Source: an uncultured Acidimicrobiales bacterium (lineage in GTDB: Bacteria; Actinomycetota; Acidimicrobiia; Acidimicrobiales; Aldehydirespiratoraceae). Taken from it: 64,000 nucleotides of DNA. Shown one piece after another: positions 16,338-25,002 of the stretch. A model generated the notes under the pieces. It had not been told where the DNA came from. It saw only the letters and a program-made list of their open reading frames with translations, and made no database searches. Numbering within the stretch: position 1 is the first letter of the stretch; each line of letters begins with the position of its first letter. The position numbers and the translations under genes were made by a program. The stretch lies in contig CATQHS010000001.1 in NCBI GenBank assembly GCA_958296055.1, positions 1,770,277 through 1,834,276 of the forward strand, given 5' to 3'.

Positions 16338-17249
16338 TCACGACAGGGACAGGTCGAGGCCGCCGCGGATCAGCTCGTCGGCCGCCATGGCCCCGAACAG
16401 CACCACCACATAGGTGATCGACCAGCCGAAGAGGCGCATGGCCACCGCGGGCTGGGGCCGGCGCAGGACATCGGCGGCCAGCGCGGTGAAGACGGCACCG
16501 GCCACCGCGGCCGCGGTCATGTAGAGGGCCCCCATGCCCGCCACCGGCCCGAAGACGATGGTGAGGGCCCACAGGACCAGCGTGTAGCCCAGGATCCGCA
16601 GCCCGGTGGCCCGCAGCGACGCCACCGCTGGCAGCATCGGTATGCCGGCGGCCCGGTAGTCGGCCCGGTGGCGGATGGCCAGGGCCCAGAAGTGGGGCGG
16701 GGTCCAGTAGAAGATCACCGCGAAGAGGATCACCGGCGGCCAGTCGAGCGAGCCGGTCACCGCCGACCAGCCCACCAGGACGGGCACGGCCCCGGCCGCG
16801 CCGCCGATCACGATGTTGCGGGTGGAGGTCCGCTTCAGCCAGATCGAGTACACGAACACGTAGAAGAGGGTGGCCGACAGGGCCAGCAGCGCCGACAGCA
16901 GGTTGACCAGCCCCCAGAGCCAGGCGAAGGCGGCCGCCTCCAGAACCAGGGCGAAGGCCAGGGCCTCAGCCGGCTTGATCTCGCCGGTGACCAGGGGGCG
17001 GCCCTTCGTCCGCTCCATGAGCGGGTCGATGTCGCGGTCGATGTACATGTTCATGGCGTTGGCGCCCGCCGCGGCCAGGGCCCCTCCAGCCACCGTCGCC
17101 CCGATCAGGCTCAGCGGCGGCAGGCCGCCGGCGGCCACGATCATGGTCGGCACGGTGGTCACCAGCAGCAGCTCGATGATGCGGGGCTTGGTGAGGGCCA
17201 CGAACGCCGCCGGGCGCGAGCGGCGGACGGCGCCGGCGGTTGCGGTCAC
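16338..17249 (-). CDS. ctaB: Protoheme IX farnesyltransferase (heme O synthase)
   Basis: About 303 residues from a GTG at 17249, chosen because homologs begin close to the TKPRIIELLL helix; the frame stays open 45 bases further upstream. A UbiA-type prenyltransferase that converts heme B to heme O. Visible signatures are LTKPRIIELLLVTTVP, the Mg/diphosphate motif NMYIDRDIDPLMERTKGRPL and the second Asp-rich region around YWTPPHFWALAIRHRADY. Nine hydrophobic helices follow. It supplies heme for the oxidase encoded downstream and is divergent from ctaA (heme A synthase) across a 125-bp spacer that probably holds both promoters. Confidence 0.94.
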   Translation of the reverse strand: MTATAGAVRRSRPAAFVALTKPRIIELLLVTTVPTMIVAAGGLPPLSLIGATVAGGALAAAGANAMNMYIDRDIDPLMERTKGRPLVTGEIKPAEALAFALVLEAAAFAWLWGLVNLLSALLALSATLFYVFVYSIWLKRTSTRNIVIGGAAGAVPVLVGWSAVTGSLDWPPVILFAVIFYWTPPHFWALAIRHRADYRAAGIPMLPAVASLRATGLRILGYTLVLWALTIVFGPVAGMGALYMTAAAVAGAVFTALAADVLRRPQPAVAMRLFGWSITYVVVLFGAMAADELIRGGLDLSLS

Positions 17250-17374
17250 GCCCCCGAGGCTACGGCCACCGGGACCGGGCGGCCATCCCCGCAAGCTGTC
17301 CCCTCCGCCGAACCGGTGGCGCCGGACTCGGTCTCCGGCCCCCGGCGGGGCATTCCCAACTTACGATTCGGGCC

Positions 17375-18268
17375 GTGGCCCCCACCACGTACTCCCGACT
17401 CACCCGGTTCGCCCTGTGGTCCCTGGCCGCGATCGTGGTCACGGGCGTGTCGGTGCGCCTGACCGGGTCCGGCTTGGGCTGTTCCGACTGGCCAGCCTGC
17501 ACCGAGGACCGGTTCGTGCCCGACTTGGAGTACCACGCCCTAGTCGAGTTCGTGAACCGGCTCTTCACCGGCGTCGTCGCCGTCGCCGTCATCGGCGCGG
17601 TGCTGGGGTCGATGCGGCGCGTCCCCCGGCGCCGGGACCTCGCCTGGTGGTCGTGGGGGCTGGTCGCCGGGGTGGCGGCCCAGGTCGGGCTGGGCGCCCT
17701 GCTGGTGGCGACCGAACTCGACCCCCGCTTCACCATGGGCCACTTCCTGCTGTCGATGGTGCTGATCTGGAACGCAGTCGTGCTCGACGAGAAGGCCCGG
17801 GACCGCCCCGGGCGCGGGGCGGCGGCGATCGGGGGCGTCGGCCGGCTGGGGCTGACGGCCATCACCGCGGTCGGGGCCGGGCTGCTGGTGACCGGGACCG
17901 TCGTCACCGGCGCCGGTCCCCATGCCGGTGACAGCCGGGCCGAGCGGCTGCCGTTCTTGGTGCAGGAGGTCACCCGCGTCCACGGCTTGGTCGCGGTGGG
18001 GCTGTTCGGGCTGGTGGCCGCTACCTGGTACGGCCTGCGATCGGGGGACGACCGGGCCGAGCTCCGGCGCCGGCTCCGGGGCATCGCCGCGCTGCTCGCC
18101 GTCCAGGGGGCAGTGGGCTACACCCAGTACTTCACCGGGGTGCCGGTGGTGCTGGTGGGAATCCACGTCGCTCTGGCCACGCTGATATGGATGAGGATCG
18201 TGCAAGCCGCGATGGCCGCCCGGCCCCGGCCCCGCCGCCCGGTCCCGGTCCTGGAGGCGGCGGCGTGA
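17375..18268 (+). CDS. ctaA: Heme A synthase
   Basis: About 297 residues from a GTG at 17375. The open frame reaches back to 17240, but that part is Arg/Pro-rich and overlaps the start of ctaB. Eight membrane helices are visible. Signatures of CtaA are [18 protein letters not shown] (first extracytoplasmic loop, Cys pair), the Glu and His in EFVNRLF and [19 protein letters not shown] in the second half, and TRVHGLVAV and LVGIHVALA supplying the other heme-ligand histidines. It oxidises heme O to heme A for the aa3 centre. The stop overlaps the clpS start by GTGA. Confidence 0.92.
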   Translation: MAPTTYSRLTRFALWSLAAIVVTGVSVRLTGSGLGCSDWPACTEDRFVPDLEYHALVEFVNRLFTGVVAVAVIGAVLGSMRRVPRRRDLAWWSWGLVAGVAAQVGLGALLVATELDPRFTMGHFLLSMVLIWNAVVLDEKARDRPGRGAAAIGGVGRLGLTAITAVGAGLLVTGTVVTGAGPHAGDSRAERLPFLVQEVTRVHGLVAVGLFGLVAATWYGLRSGDDRAELRRRLRGIAALLAVQGAVGYTQYFTGVPVVLVGIHVALATLIWMRIVQAAMAARPRPRRPVPVLEAAA

Positions 18269-18597
18269 GCGCACCAGCGACTTCGACCGCCCCGGCGACC
18301 CCGCCCGTCGCCGCCTCGACCCTGCCCGTAATCGAACGATCCGACAGCCCAGTGGCCGGCATGGACCCGGGCTGGCTGGTGATCGTCTGGGACGACCCGG
18401 TGAACCTCATGTCCTACGTGACCTTCGTGTTCCGCAAGCTGTTCGGGTACCCGAAGGAGAAGGCCCACCGGCTGATGATGCAAGTCCACACCGAAGGCCG
18501 GGCCGTGGTCTCGTCGGGACCCAAGGAGAAGGCGGAGATGGACGTCTTCCGGCTCCACGAGCACGGGCTGTGGGCCACCATGGAGCCGGACCGGTGA
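18265..18597 (+). CDS. clpS: ATP-dependent Clp protease adaptor ClpS
   Basis: A 110-residue protein from the GTG at 18265, which overlaps the ctaA stop. After a low-complexity Ala/Thr/Pro N-terminus, the ClpS core is clear: [20 protein letters not shown] (N-end-rule degron pocket Asp-Asp/Asn region), [23 protein letters not shown] and [20 protein letters not shown]. ClpS binds the N-terminal domain of ClpA/ClpC and delivers N-degron substrates. It is followed by a DUF2017 gene overlapping by GTGA, an arrangement typical of actinobacteria. Confidence 0.93.
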   Translation: MSAPATSTAPATPPVAASTLPVIERSDSPVAGMDPGWLVIVWDDPVNLMSYVTFVFRKLFGYPKEKAHRLMMQVHTEGRAVVSSGPKEKAEMDVFRLHEHGLWATMEPDR

Positions 18598-19076
18598 CGA
18601 GGCCGCGCTTCAGCCCCGCCGACGGCGGCGTGGCCGCCGAACTGACCGGCGAGGAATGGCAGGCGCTGGCCGCCGCCCTCGACCAGTTCCGCGAGCTGTT
18701 GATGATGGACAGCGACCCCAACCTGGTGCGGCTCGAGCCTCCGGCCCGGCCCGACGACCCCAAGGCCGAGCAGAAATACCGGGAAATGGTGAGCGACCGG
18801 CTGCTGCAGCACCGGCTGGAGGCCATAGAACTGGTGGAGGCCGGGCAGGGCCACGGCCTGCTCGACGACGAAGCAACCGCGGCGTGGATGCAAACCCTCA
18901 ACGGGATGCGCCTCTACCTCGGCGAGCGTCTAGGGGTAGGCGACGACCCCGACGCGGCCGGCGAGGACCACCCCGACCGGCCGGCGGTGATGCTGTACCA
19001 GTGGATCGGCTGGCTGCTGGAACAGCTCATCGGAGCCGCGTCGGAAAGCCTGGACGATCCGCCGGATCGCACGTAG
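18594..19076 (+). CDS. DUF2017 family protein
   Basis: A 160-residue soluble, helical protein starting at the GTG that overlaps the clpS stop. It matches the DUF2017 partner found next to clpS in actinobacteria: it begins [20 protein letters not shown], has [20 protein letters not shown] in the middle, and ends with a helix [18 protein letters not shown]. The function is unknown; conserved adjacency suggests a role with the ClpS/ClpC protease. No catalytic motif is apparent. Confidence 0.85.
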   Translation: MTRPRFSPADGGVAAELTGEEWQALAAALDQFRELLMMDSDPNLVRLEPPARPDDPKAEQKYREMVSDRLLQHRLEAIELVEAGQGHGLLDDEATAAWMQTLNGMRLYLGERLGVGDDPDAAGEDHPDRPAVMLYQWIGWLLEQLIGAASESLDDPPDRT

Positions 19077-19150
19077 CCGAATGCCCGCGGGAGGGATTGG
19101 ACGGCAATTTGTCAACCTAGGCTGGGGGTCGGCCGGCGATGAGCCGGCGG

Positions 19151-19223
19151 GCCCCCATCGTCCAGCGGCCTAGGACGCCGGCCTTTCACGCCGGTAACAC
19201 GGGTTCGAATCCCGTTGGGGGTG
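19151..19223 (+). tRNA. tRNA-Glu (TTC)
   Basis: 73-nt cloverleaf. Acceptor arms are GCCCCCA and TGGGGGT, with the G1-U72 wobble common in tRNA-Glu. Anticodon loop CTTTCAC sits in a CCGG-type stem and the T-arm is ACGGG-TTCGAAT-CCCGT. The discriminator is G and no CCA is encoded. Confidence 0.95.
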
Positions 19224-19292
19224 CCGAACGCGGCCCTGCGGGGCATCCGAGCCGGAAGAGCCGCCCGAGGACAACGGGAAGGACGGCAACAA

Positions 19293-19652
19293 ATGGGAGA
19301 GATACAGGTCAGCGTCATGATCAGGAATCCGGCTCAGCCCCACCGGGCCTGGGAGGGACAGTTCTTGGTGGACACCGGGGCGACCGACTCCCTGGTGCCC
19401 GGGCCCGCGCTGGAGGCCATAGGCCTCGAACCCAAGGGCCGGCGGGAGTACCGGCTTGCCGACGGCCGGGATGCGGCGTTCGACATCACCACCGCCGACA
19501 TCGAACTCATGGGAGAAGTGGTCGGCGGAACCGTCGTCTACGGGTCCGCCGACGCCGAGCCTCTGCTGGGGGTGACGGCCCTGGAGTCGGCGGGCATCGA
19601 GGTGGACCCGCGCAACCAGACCCTCAAGAAGCTCCCGGCCATCCGCCTTTAG
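19293..19652 (+). CDS. Retropepsin-like (clan AA) aspartic protease family protein
   Basis: A 119-residue protein from the ATG at 19293 (GGGAAGGA upstream); a frame start inside the tRNA-Glu gene is rejected. It has one retropepsin-type motif FLVDTGATDSLV with Asp27, followed by RREYRLADGRDAAFDITTA, VVYGSADAEPLLGVTALE and a C-terminal LKKLPAIRL. Such single-domain proteins form dimers with two Asp-Thr-Gly loops, like viral retropepsins; most bacterial members are uncharacterised and often lie near toxin-antitoxin or tRNA loci. Sandwiched between tRNA-Glu and tRNA-Asp. Proteolytic activity is inferred from the motif only. Confidence 0.8.
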   Translation: MGEIQVSVMIRNPAQPHRAWEGQFLVDTGATDSLVPGPALEAIGLEPKGRREYRLADGRDAAFDITTADIELMGEVVGGTVVYGSADAEPLLGVTALESAGIEVDPRNQTLKKLPAIRL

Positions 19653-19735
19653 CGCGGCCGGCCGGGCTCCGCCGGTCGTTTGTGTTTCGCCGAGACGGCC
19701 CCTAGCGTTCAACCTTCACGGCACGTCCGTGCCGG

Positions 19736-19810
19736 GGTCCTGTAGATCAGTCTGGAGTGATCGCCACCCTGTCAAGGTGGAGGCCGCGGGTTCAAATCCC
19801 GTCAGGACCG
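19736..19810 (+). tRNA. tRNA-Asp (GTC)
   Basis: 75-nt cloverleaf. Acceptor GGTCCTG pairs with CAGGACC, anticodon GTC is in the stem CCACC-GGTGG, the T-loop is TTCAAAT, and the discriminator is G as expected for Asp. No encoded CCA. Confidence 0.95.
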
Positions 19811-19838
19811 CGTTCTCGCCGCACTGCGGCGGCAACGA

Positions 19839-19911
19839 GGTCGGGTAGCTCAGTTGGCAGAGCGTCCGCCTGAAAAGCGGAAGGTCCGCGGATCGACGCC
19901 GCGCCCGACCA
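19839..19911 (+). tRNA. tRNA-Phe (GAA) with unusual T-loop
   Basis: 73-nt cloverleaf with perfect acceptor GGTCGGG/CCCGACC, anticodon stem TCCGC/GCGGA with loop CTGAAAA, and T-stem CGCGG/CCGCG. The T-loop reads ATCGACG, so position 54 is A instead of the near-universal T. Discriminator A. Confidence 0.93.
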
Positions 19912-19923
19912 CCCTCACCGCGA

Positions 19924-19953
19924 CGAGGCCGGTGGCATCTGCCACCGGCCTCG
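19924..19953. terminator. 14-bp perfect inverted repeat after tRNA-Phe
   Basis: Arms CGAGGCCGGTGGCA (19924-19937) and TGCCACCGGCCTCG (19940-19953) pair perfectly around TC. It lies between the end of the tRNA cluster and the convergent hsp20 gene, so it is well placed to terminate transcription from both sides, although no U-run follows. Confidence 0.65.
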
Positions 19954-20011
19954 CCTCTGGGGGTCTGGGGGAACCTCAAGCCGCGACCGCCCGAGACTCC
20001 GCTTCGGTGGC

Positions 20012-20452
20012 TCAGGCCGCGGCGGCCTCCTCGGCGGCTACGTCGATGGCGGGCCGGTCGGAGCGGACCGCGATCTTGCGGGGCTGGGCCTTCTCGGCCA
20101 CCGGGATCCGCAGGGTCAGCACCCCGTCGTGGTAGTCGGCCTCGATGTTGGCGTCGTCGAGGCCGTCGCCCAGGTGGACCTGGCGGCGGAAGCGGCCCTG
20201 GGGCCGCTCGGCCAGGTAGACGCCGTCGCCCTCGGAGCGGGGCCGGGCCCGCTCGGCGGTGATGGTGAGCACGCTGCGCTCGACGCTCATGTCGATGCTG
20301 TCGGTGCCCACTCCGGGCAGGTCGACGTGAACCCACACGTCGTTGCCCCGCCGGTAGGCGTCCAGCGGCATGAACGAGGCCGAGGCCGGTCGGCGGGCCA
20401 GGCCCCCGAACCAGTTGTCAACCTCGCGGAACGGATCGTTTTGGAACAACAT
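20012..20452 (-). CDS. Hsp20/alpha-crystallin family small heat-shock protein
   Basis: A 146-residue ATP-independent holdase. The N-terminus MLFQNDPFREVDNWFGGL is the usual actinobacterial Hsp20 start. The alpha-crystallin domain spans about residues 28-130 with DVWVHVDLPGVG, SVLTITAERARP, GRFRRQVHLG and the C-terminal strand YHDGVLTLRIPVAEK. The IxI-type tail is weak (RKIAVRSDRP). GGAGG precedes the ATG. A 23-bp palindrome lies about 40-65 bases upstream, between this gene and a divergent TetR regulator, and is a likely control site. Confidence 0.92.
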   Translation of the reverse strand: MLFQNDPFREVDNWFGGLARRPASASFMPLDAYRRGNDVWVHVDLPGVGTDSIDMSVERSVLTITAERARPRSEGDGVYLAERPQGRFRRQVHLGDGLDDANIEADYHDGVLTLRIPVAEKAQPRKIAVRSDRPAIDVAAEEAAAA

Positions 20453-20494
20453 TGGGAATCCTCCTTGCTGGTGGGTTGGGGTTGTTGATTCACT

Positions 20495-20517
20495 TTATCT
20501 GAAAGCTTTTCAGATAA
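20495..20517. promoter_or_regulatory. 23-bp palindromic operator between hsp20 and the TetR regulator
   Basis: Perfect 10-bp arms TTATCTGAAA and TTTCAGATAA flank GCT. It is centred in the divergent 125-bp spacer between hsp20 and the TetR gene, which is distinctly A+T-rich for this genome. Size and symmetry suit a TetR-type dimer; it does not match the HAIR consensus seen at clpB and dnaK. Confidence 0.65.
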
Positions 20518-20577
20518 TGCGCATCTGATTCAACATTCTTGCCAGCCTGATTATTCCGACGGTAAGGTGTTCAACCG

Positions 20578-21162
20578 ATGAGTCGGATGCGGCTCGATCC
20601 GGGGCGGATCACCGGGATCGCGGTGACCATCGTCGACGACCGGGGCTTCGACGCCCTGAGCCTGTCGGCCGTGGCCGAACGGCTCGGCGTCGGCCCTTCT
20701 GCCCTGTACTCCCACGTCGCCGGGCTCGACGGGCTGCGCCGCCTAGTGGCCGTACACGCCATGAACAACCTGGTGGCCAGGGTGCGGGAGGCCGCCATCG
20801 GCGTGTCCGGGCCGGCCGCGGTCCGCTCGGTGAGCGACGCCTACCGCGGCTTCGCCCGCACCCACCCCGGCCAGTTCCGGTTCACGGTCATGCCCCGGTC
20901 CGACGACCCCGAGTTGGCCGCGGCCGACGACGAGCTCCTCAACGTCTTCGCGCTCGTCTACCGGGGCGCGGGCCTGGACCCGGGCCGCTCGGCCCGGGCC
21001 GCCCGCAGCGTCCGCAGCGCCATTCACGGGTTCGTGACCCTGGAGATGGCCGCCGGGCCGGCGGCGGCTCACGAGGCCCACTACCGCGAGCTGCTCGAGG
21101 CGGTGGCCGCCATGTTCCCCGCCCGGCCGGGCCGCAGTGGAAACCGAAGAGGCGCAGGGTGA
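20578..21162 (+). CDS. TetR/AcrR family transcriptional regulator
   Basis: A 194-residue regulator. The N-terminal helix-turn-helix is visible as ITGIAVTIVDDRGFDALSLS, AVAERLGVGPSALYSHV and GLDGLRRLVA, the standard TetR layout. The rest matches the TetR_C_13 (WHG-like) ligand domain, with FARTHPGQFRFTVMPR and HGFVTLEMA. It probably represses itself and a neighbour through the palindrome at 20495-20517. Downstream lie a P450 and ilvD on the same strand, 42 bases from the P450 start, so it may control the P450; hsp20 is the other candidate target. Confidence 0.88.
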   Translation: MSRMRLDPGRITGIAVTIVDDRGFDALSLSAVAERLGVGPSALYSHVAGLDGLRRLVAVHAMNNLVARVREAAIGVSGPAAVRSVSDAYRGFARTHPGQFRFTVMPRSDDPELAAADDELLNVFALVYRGAGLDPGRSARAARSVRSAIHGFVTLEMAAGPAAAHEAHYRELLEAVAAMFPARPGRSGNRRGAG

Positions 21163-21204
21163 CCACGGCCGCCGCCGAGGCCGACCCGTGACCGAGAGAG
21201 GGGC

Positions 21205-22485
21205 GTGACCGTGACCGCCACCGAGGCCGACGAGCGGGCCAACCCGATCCATCACGTCTTCTGGACCCGGCCCCAGAGCGAGATCGAAGCCGAGCTCGCC
21301 CACCTGCGGCGGCAGCCCCTGACCTTCTTCGACGAGCCCCCGGTCCCGCCCGATCTTCCCCTGCCCCAAGGGCCCGGCGCCTGGGTGGTGGCCCGCTACG
21401 CCCCCATCGTCGAGATGTCCAAAAACCCCGGGGTCTACTCGTCGGCCTCGGGGATCACCGTGCTTGACTCCCCGCCTGAGTTCAACGAGTACTTCACGTC
21501 CATGATCAGCATGGACGACCCCCGCCACGGGAGGCTGCGCAAGCTGGTCTCGGCCGGCTTCACCCCCCGCATGCTCAAGAAGCTCGAAGGCTCGGTCCAA
21601 GAGCAGGCCGCGCTGATAGTGGACGAGGTGTGCGAGCGGGGCGAGTGCGACTTCGTGACCGATGTGGCGGCCCGGCTGCCGCTGCGGATCGTCTGCGACC
21701 TGATGGGCATACCGGGGTCGCAGATCGACTTCGTGTTCGACCAGTCGAACGTCATCCTGGGCTCCACTGACCCCGAATACGTGCCCGAGGTGGCCAACGT
21801 GGTCGAGGCCGCGCTCTCCGCCGGCCAGGCCCTGACCGAGCTGATGACCGACGTGGCCCGGTCCAAGGCCGGGTCCGGCGCCGACGACCTCACCTCCATA
21901 CTGGTGAACGCCGAGATCGACGGTCAGCGGCTCAGTCCCTCCGACATCGCCAGCTTCTTCATCCTGCTGGTGGTGGCCGGCAACGAGACCACCCGCAACG
22001 CCATTAGCTGGGGGCTCACTTACCTGACCGAGAACCCCGATCAGCGCCGGATCTGGGCCGAGGACTTCGAGGGGGTCGGCCCCCGGGCGGTCGAGGAGAT
22101 CGTGCGGCGGGCCAGCCCGGTCACCTACATGAGGCGCACCGCGCTGGCCGATGTCGTGCTAGAGGGCCAAGAGATCTCGGCCGGCGACAAGCTCCTGATG
22201 CACTACCTGTCGGCCAACCGGGACGAGGCCGTTTTCGACGACCCGCACTCCTTCGACGTGACCCGCCACCCGAACCCCCACATCGGGTTCGGCGGGCCCG
22301 GCCCGCACTTCTGTCTGGGCGCCCACCTGGCCCGCCGGGAGATCCTGGTGATGTACCGGGAGTTGTTCGACCGGCTGCCCGACATAGAGGCGGTGGGGCC
22401 GCCGGACCAGCTCGCCTCCTCGTTCATCCACGGCGTGAAACACCTTCCGGCCGCCTTCACGCCCAGCTCGCCCTCGGCGCCGTAG
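21205..22485 (+). CDS. Cytochrome P450
   Basis: A 426-residue soluble bacterial P450 with all key motifs: I-helix AGNETTRN with the oxygen-activating Thr, K-helix EEIVRR (ExxR), and the heme-binding loop FGGPGPHFCLGAHLAR with ligand Cys370. An N-terminal WxxP-like region (FFDEPPVPPDLPLPQGPGAW) and the DDPRHGRLRKLVSAGFTPR C-helix are intact. It resembles the CYP125/CYP142/CYP124 group of actinobacterial sterol, fatty-acid and methyl-branched lipid hydroxylases; the exact substrate cannot be told. No redox partner is adjacent. GTG start. A preceding TetR gene may regulate it. Confidence 0.9.
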   Translation: MTVTATEADERANPIHHVFWTRPQSEIEAELAHLRRQPLTFFDEPPVPPDLPLPQGPGAWVVARYAPIVEMSKNPGVYSSASGITVLDSPPEFNEYFTSMISMDDPRHGRLRKLVSAGFTPRMLKKLEGSVQEQAALIVDEVCERGECDFVTDVAARLPLRIVCDLMGIPGSQIDFVFDQSNVILGSTDPEYVPEVANVVEAALSAGQALTELMTDVARSKAGSGADDLTSILVNAEIDGQRLSPSDIASFFILLVVAGNETTRNAISWGLTYLTENPDQRRIWAEDFEGVGPRAVEEIVRRASPVTYMRRTALADVVLEGQEISAGDKLLMHYLSANRDEAVFDDPHSFDVTRHPNPHIGFGGPGPHFCLGAHLARREILVMYRELFDRLPDIEAVGPPDQLASSFIHGVKHLPAAFTPSSPSAP

Positions 22486-22514
22486 CCCAGCCCGGGGCGG
22501 CCTAGCCTTGAGCC

Positions 22515-24368
22515 ATGCCTGCATACCGATCCCGAACCACCACCCAGGGCCGCAACATGGCCGGAGCCCGCGCCCTTTGGCGGGCCACCGGCATGACCGA
22601 CGACGACTTCGACAAGCCCATCATCGCCATCGCCAACTCTTTCACCCAGTTCGTGCCCGGCCACGTCCATCTCAAGGACATGGGCCAGTTGGTGGCCCGA
22701 GAAGTGGAGGCGGCCGGCGGGGTGGCCAAGGAGTTCAACACCATCGCCGTCGATGACGGCATCGCCATGGGCCACGACGGCATGCTCTACAGCCTCCCCA
22801 GCCGGGATCTGATCGCCGACTCGGTGGAGTACATGGTCAACGCCCACTGCGCCGACGGGCTGGTGTGCATCTCCAACTGCGACAAGATCACCCCGGGGAT
22901 GCTGATGGCGGCCATGCGGCTGAACGTGCCGGCCGTATTCGTCTCGGGCGGGCCCATGGAAGCGGGTAAGACGAAGCTGGCCGGGGTCAGCGTCAAGCTC
23001 GACCTCATCGACCCGATGATCAAGGCCGGCGACCAAAGCGTCAGCGACGACGACCTGCTGGCCATGGAGCGCTCGGCCTGCCCGACCTGCGGTTCGTGCT
23101 CGGGCATGTTCACGGCCAACTCGATGAACTGCCTCACCGAGGCCCTCGGCCTCTCGCTCCCCGGCAACGGCACCCTGTTGGCCACTCACGCCGACCGAAA
23201 AGAGCTCTTCCTCGAAGCCGGGCGGCGCATCGTCGACATAACCCGGCGGCACTACGAGAAAGACGACGAGTGGGTCCTGCCCCGCTCGATCTGCACCAAA
23301 GCCGCCTTCGAGAACGCCATGCGCCTCGACATCGCCATGGGGGGCTCGACCAACACCGTTCTGCACATCCTGGCCGCGGCCCGCGAGGCTGGCGTCGATT
23401 TCACCATGGTCGATATAGACCGGCTCAGCCGAGTCACCCCCAACATCTGCAAGGTGGCGCCCTCCAGCACCGACTACCACGTGGAGGACGTCCACCGGGC
23501 CGGGGGCATCATGGGAATCCTGGGCGAACTGGACCGGGCCGGGATGCTCGACCCGGCGGCGGCCACCGTGCACAGCGAGACGCTGGGCGACGCCCTCGAC
23601 CAGTGGGACGTGGCCCGGGCACCGGCGGCGGCCGTCGTCGAGTTCTACCGGGCCGGGCCGGCCGGGATCCCCACCCAGCAGGCCTTCAGCCAGGCCGAGC
23701 GGTGGCCCGACCTCGACCTGGATCGAGCCGGCGGCTGCATACGGTCGGCCGACAACGCCTACACCGCCGACGGCGGCCTGGCCGTGCTCTACGGCAACGT
23801 GGCCGTCAACGGCTGCATCGTGAAGACGGCCGGCGTGGACGAGTCCATCTTCCGGTTCTCCGGTCCGGCCCGGGTGTACGAGAGCCAGGACGCGGCCTGT
23901 GAGGGCATCCTCGACGAAGGCGAAGGGGTTCAGGCCAGCGACGTGGTGATCGTTCGCTATGAAGGGCCCAAGGGCGGGCCCGGCATGCAGGAGATGCTTT
24001 ACCCGACCTCCTACCTGAAATCCCGGGGGCTGGGCAAACAGTGCGCGCTGGTCACCGACGGGCGGTTTTCAGGGGGCACTTCAGGCCTGGCCGTGGGTCA
24101 TGTCTCGCCCGAGGCGGCCGAGGGCGGGGCCATCGGGCTGGTCCGCGACGGCGACATCATCGACATCGACATACCCAACCGGTCGATCGAACTTCGGGTC
24201 AGCGACGAGGAGCTGCAGCGGCGCCGAGTTGAAGAGGACAGCCGGGCCGGGGGCTGGCAGCCCGGCCACCGCCAGCGCCAGGTCTCAGCCGCCCTTCAGG
24301 CCTATGCGGCCATGACCACCTCAGCCGACAAGGGCGCGGTGCGCGACGTCACCCAGATCCAGCCCTGA
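22515..24368 (+). CDS. ilvD: Dihydroxy-acid dehydratase
   Basis: A 617-residue Fe-S dehydratase of branched-chain amino acid synthesis, converting 2,3-dihydroxy-isovalerate and -methylvalerate to the 2-oxo acids. Visible motifs are [30 protein letters not shown] and [19 protein letters not shown], which carry the cluster cysteines, then [20 protein letters not shown] near the end. The length fits the E. coli-type (about 616 aa). It follows the P450 by 29 bases. Thirteen bases covering its last codons and stop are repeated 22 bp further on. Confidence 0.95.
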   Translation: MPAYRSRTTTQGRNMAGARALWRATGMTDDDFDKPIIAIANSFTQFVPGHVHLKDMGQLVAREVEAAGGVAKEFNTIAVDDGIAMGHDGMLYSLPSRDLIADSVEYMVNAHCADGLVCISNCDKITPGMLMAAMRLNVPAVFVSGGPMEAGKTKLAGVSVKLDLIDPMIKAGDQSVSDDDLLAMERSACPTCGSCSGMFTANSMNCLTEALGLSLPGNGTLLATHADRKELFLEAGRRIVDITRRHYEKDDEWVLPRSICTKAAFENAMRLDIAMGGSTNTVLHILAAAREAGVDFTMVDIDRLSRVTPNICKVAPSSTDYHVEDVHRAGGIMGILGELDRAGMLDPAAATVHSETLGDALDQWDVARAPAAAVVEFYRAGPAGIPTQQAFSQAERWPDLDLDRAGGCIRSADNAYTADGGLAVLYGNVAVNGCIVKTAGVDESIFRFSGPARVYESQDAACEGILDEGEGVQASDVVIVRYEGPKGGPGMQEMLYPTSYLKSRGLGKQCALVTDGRFSGGTSGLAVGHVSPEAAEGGAIGLVRDGDIIDIDIPNRSIELRVSDEELQRRRVEEDSRAGGWQPGHRQRQVSAALQAYAAMTTSADKGAVRDVTQIQP

Positions 24369-24391
24369 CCGGTACCCAATCCAGCCCTGAC
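24357..24391. repeat. 13-bp direct repeat spanning the ilvD stop codon
   Basis: ATCCAGCCCTGAC occurs at 24357-24369, including the TGA stop of ilvD, and identically at 24379-24391. The flanks (ACCCAG and ACCCA) are similar too. This is one of several stop-spanning repeats in the window. Confidence 0.75.
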
Positions 24392-24555
24392 GGCAGATGT
24401 TTCGGGCGGACATAGAAACGGCCTCCATCGACCGATGGGGATAGTTGCGGCAATCGGCAATGGGCGATAGGTTCACCACTGGATACAACCTTGCTGATAA
24501 CCTGCATGGAACTTCCATCAACCCCCAACCAATCAAGAAAGAAGGACATACACGA

Positions 24556-24957
24556 ATGGCTCCGTTCTCAGAGGACCACAAAGCGGCCATGAAGGCGTCT
24601 CATGACCAGAACCGCGGCGTACGCGCTTACCTGGAGGCGCTGGAAAGCACCCGCACCCCCCGGCGGGCCAGCCGGCGCAACCCCGAGAAGCTGCAGGCTC
24701 GGAGAGCAGAAATCGCCGAGGAAACCAAGACGGCCGGCCCGGTGAAGAAGCTTGAACTCGTCCAAGAGCGCATGGACATCGACCGCGAGTTGACCGACGA
24801 ACCAGTCGAAGAAATCAACATCGAAGAACTCGAGAACAGCTTCGTGCAGGTGGCCGCCGGCTACAGTCAGCGCAAAGGCATCAGCTACGCAGCCTGGCGG
24901 GAGATAGGCGTCGCCGCCGACGTGCTCAAGCGATCAGGGATCTCCCGAAGCAGCTAA
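24556..24957 (+). CDS. Small conserved actinobacterial protein of unknown function
   Basis: A 133-residue charged, helical protein. The ATG at 24556 is chosen because GAAAGGA stands about ten bases upstream; an open frame continues further back without a better site. The middle is rich in Arg/Lys/Glu with a likely coiled coil (KLELVQERMDIDREL). The C-terminus ENSFVQVAAGYSQRKGISYA, then AWREIGVAADVLKRSGI, has the look of a small DNA-binding or helical-hairpin module conserved among actinobacteria. I recall similar hypothetical proteins but no characterised one. It stands alone and ends at a strong convergent hairpin shared with purB. Confidence 0.7.
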   Translation: MAPFSEDHKAAMKASHDQNRGVRAYLEALESTRTPRRASRRNPEKLQARRAEIAEETKTAGPVKKLELVQERMDIDRELTDEPVEEINIEELENSFVQVAAGYSQRKGISYAAWREIGVAADVLKRSGISRSS

Positions 24958-24969
24958 TCCCCGATTCGT

Positions 24970-25002
24970 CTCAGAGCCGCACCTCATAGGTGCGGTTCTG
25001 AG
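24970..25002. terminator. Bidirectional hairpin overlapping the purB stop
   Basis: Arms CTCAGAGCCGCACCT (24970-24984) and AGGTGCGGTTCTGAG (24988-25002) pair over 15 bp with one G-U, loop CAT. It sits between the convergent 133-aa gene and purB; the last purB codons form one arm. Confidence 0.7.

Noticed and set aside
14681..16417. Plus-strand open frame of about 578 codons over the oxidase-like paralog
   Set aside because: Gly/Gln/Asp/Arg-rich antisense translation. I checked that the paralog is not the artefact: its minus-strand product aligns with CtaD throughout.
17240..17374. Extended N-terminus for heme A synthase
   Set aside because: The sequence is Arg/Pro/Gly-rich, overlaps ctaB divergently and is absent from the family; the GTG at 17375 precedes the first helix.
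19151..19911. Integrated mobile element among tRNA-Glu, -Asp and -Phe
   Set aside because: No integrase, transposase or duplicated tRNA end is present and G+C is at background.
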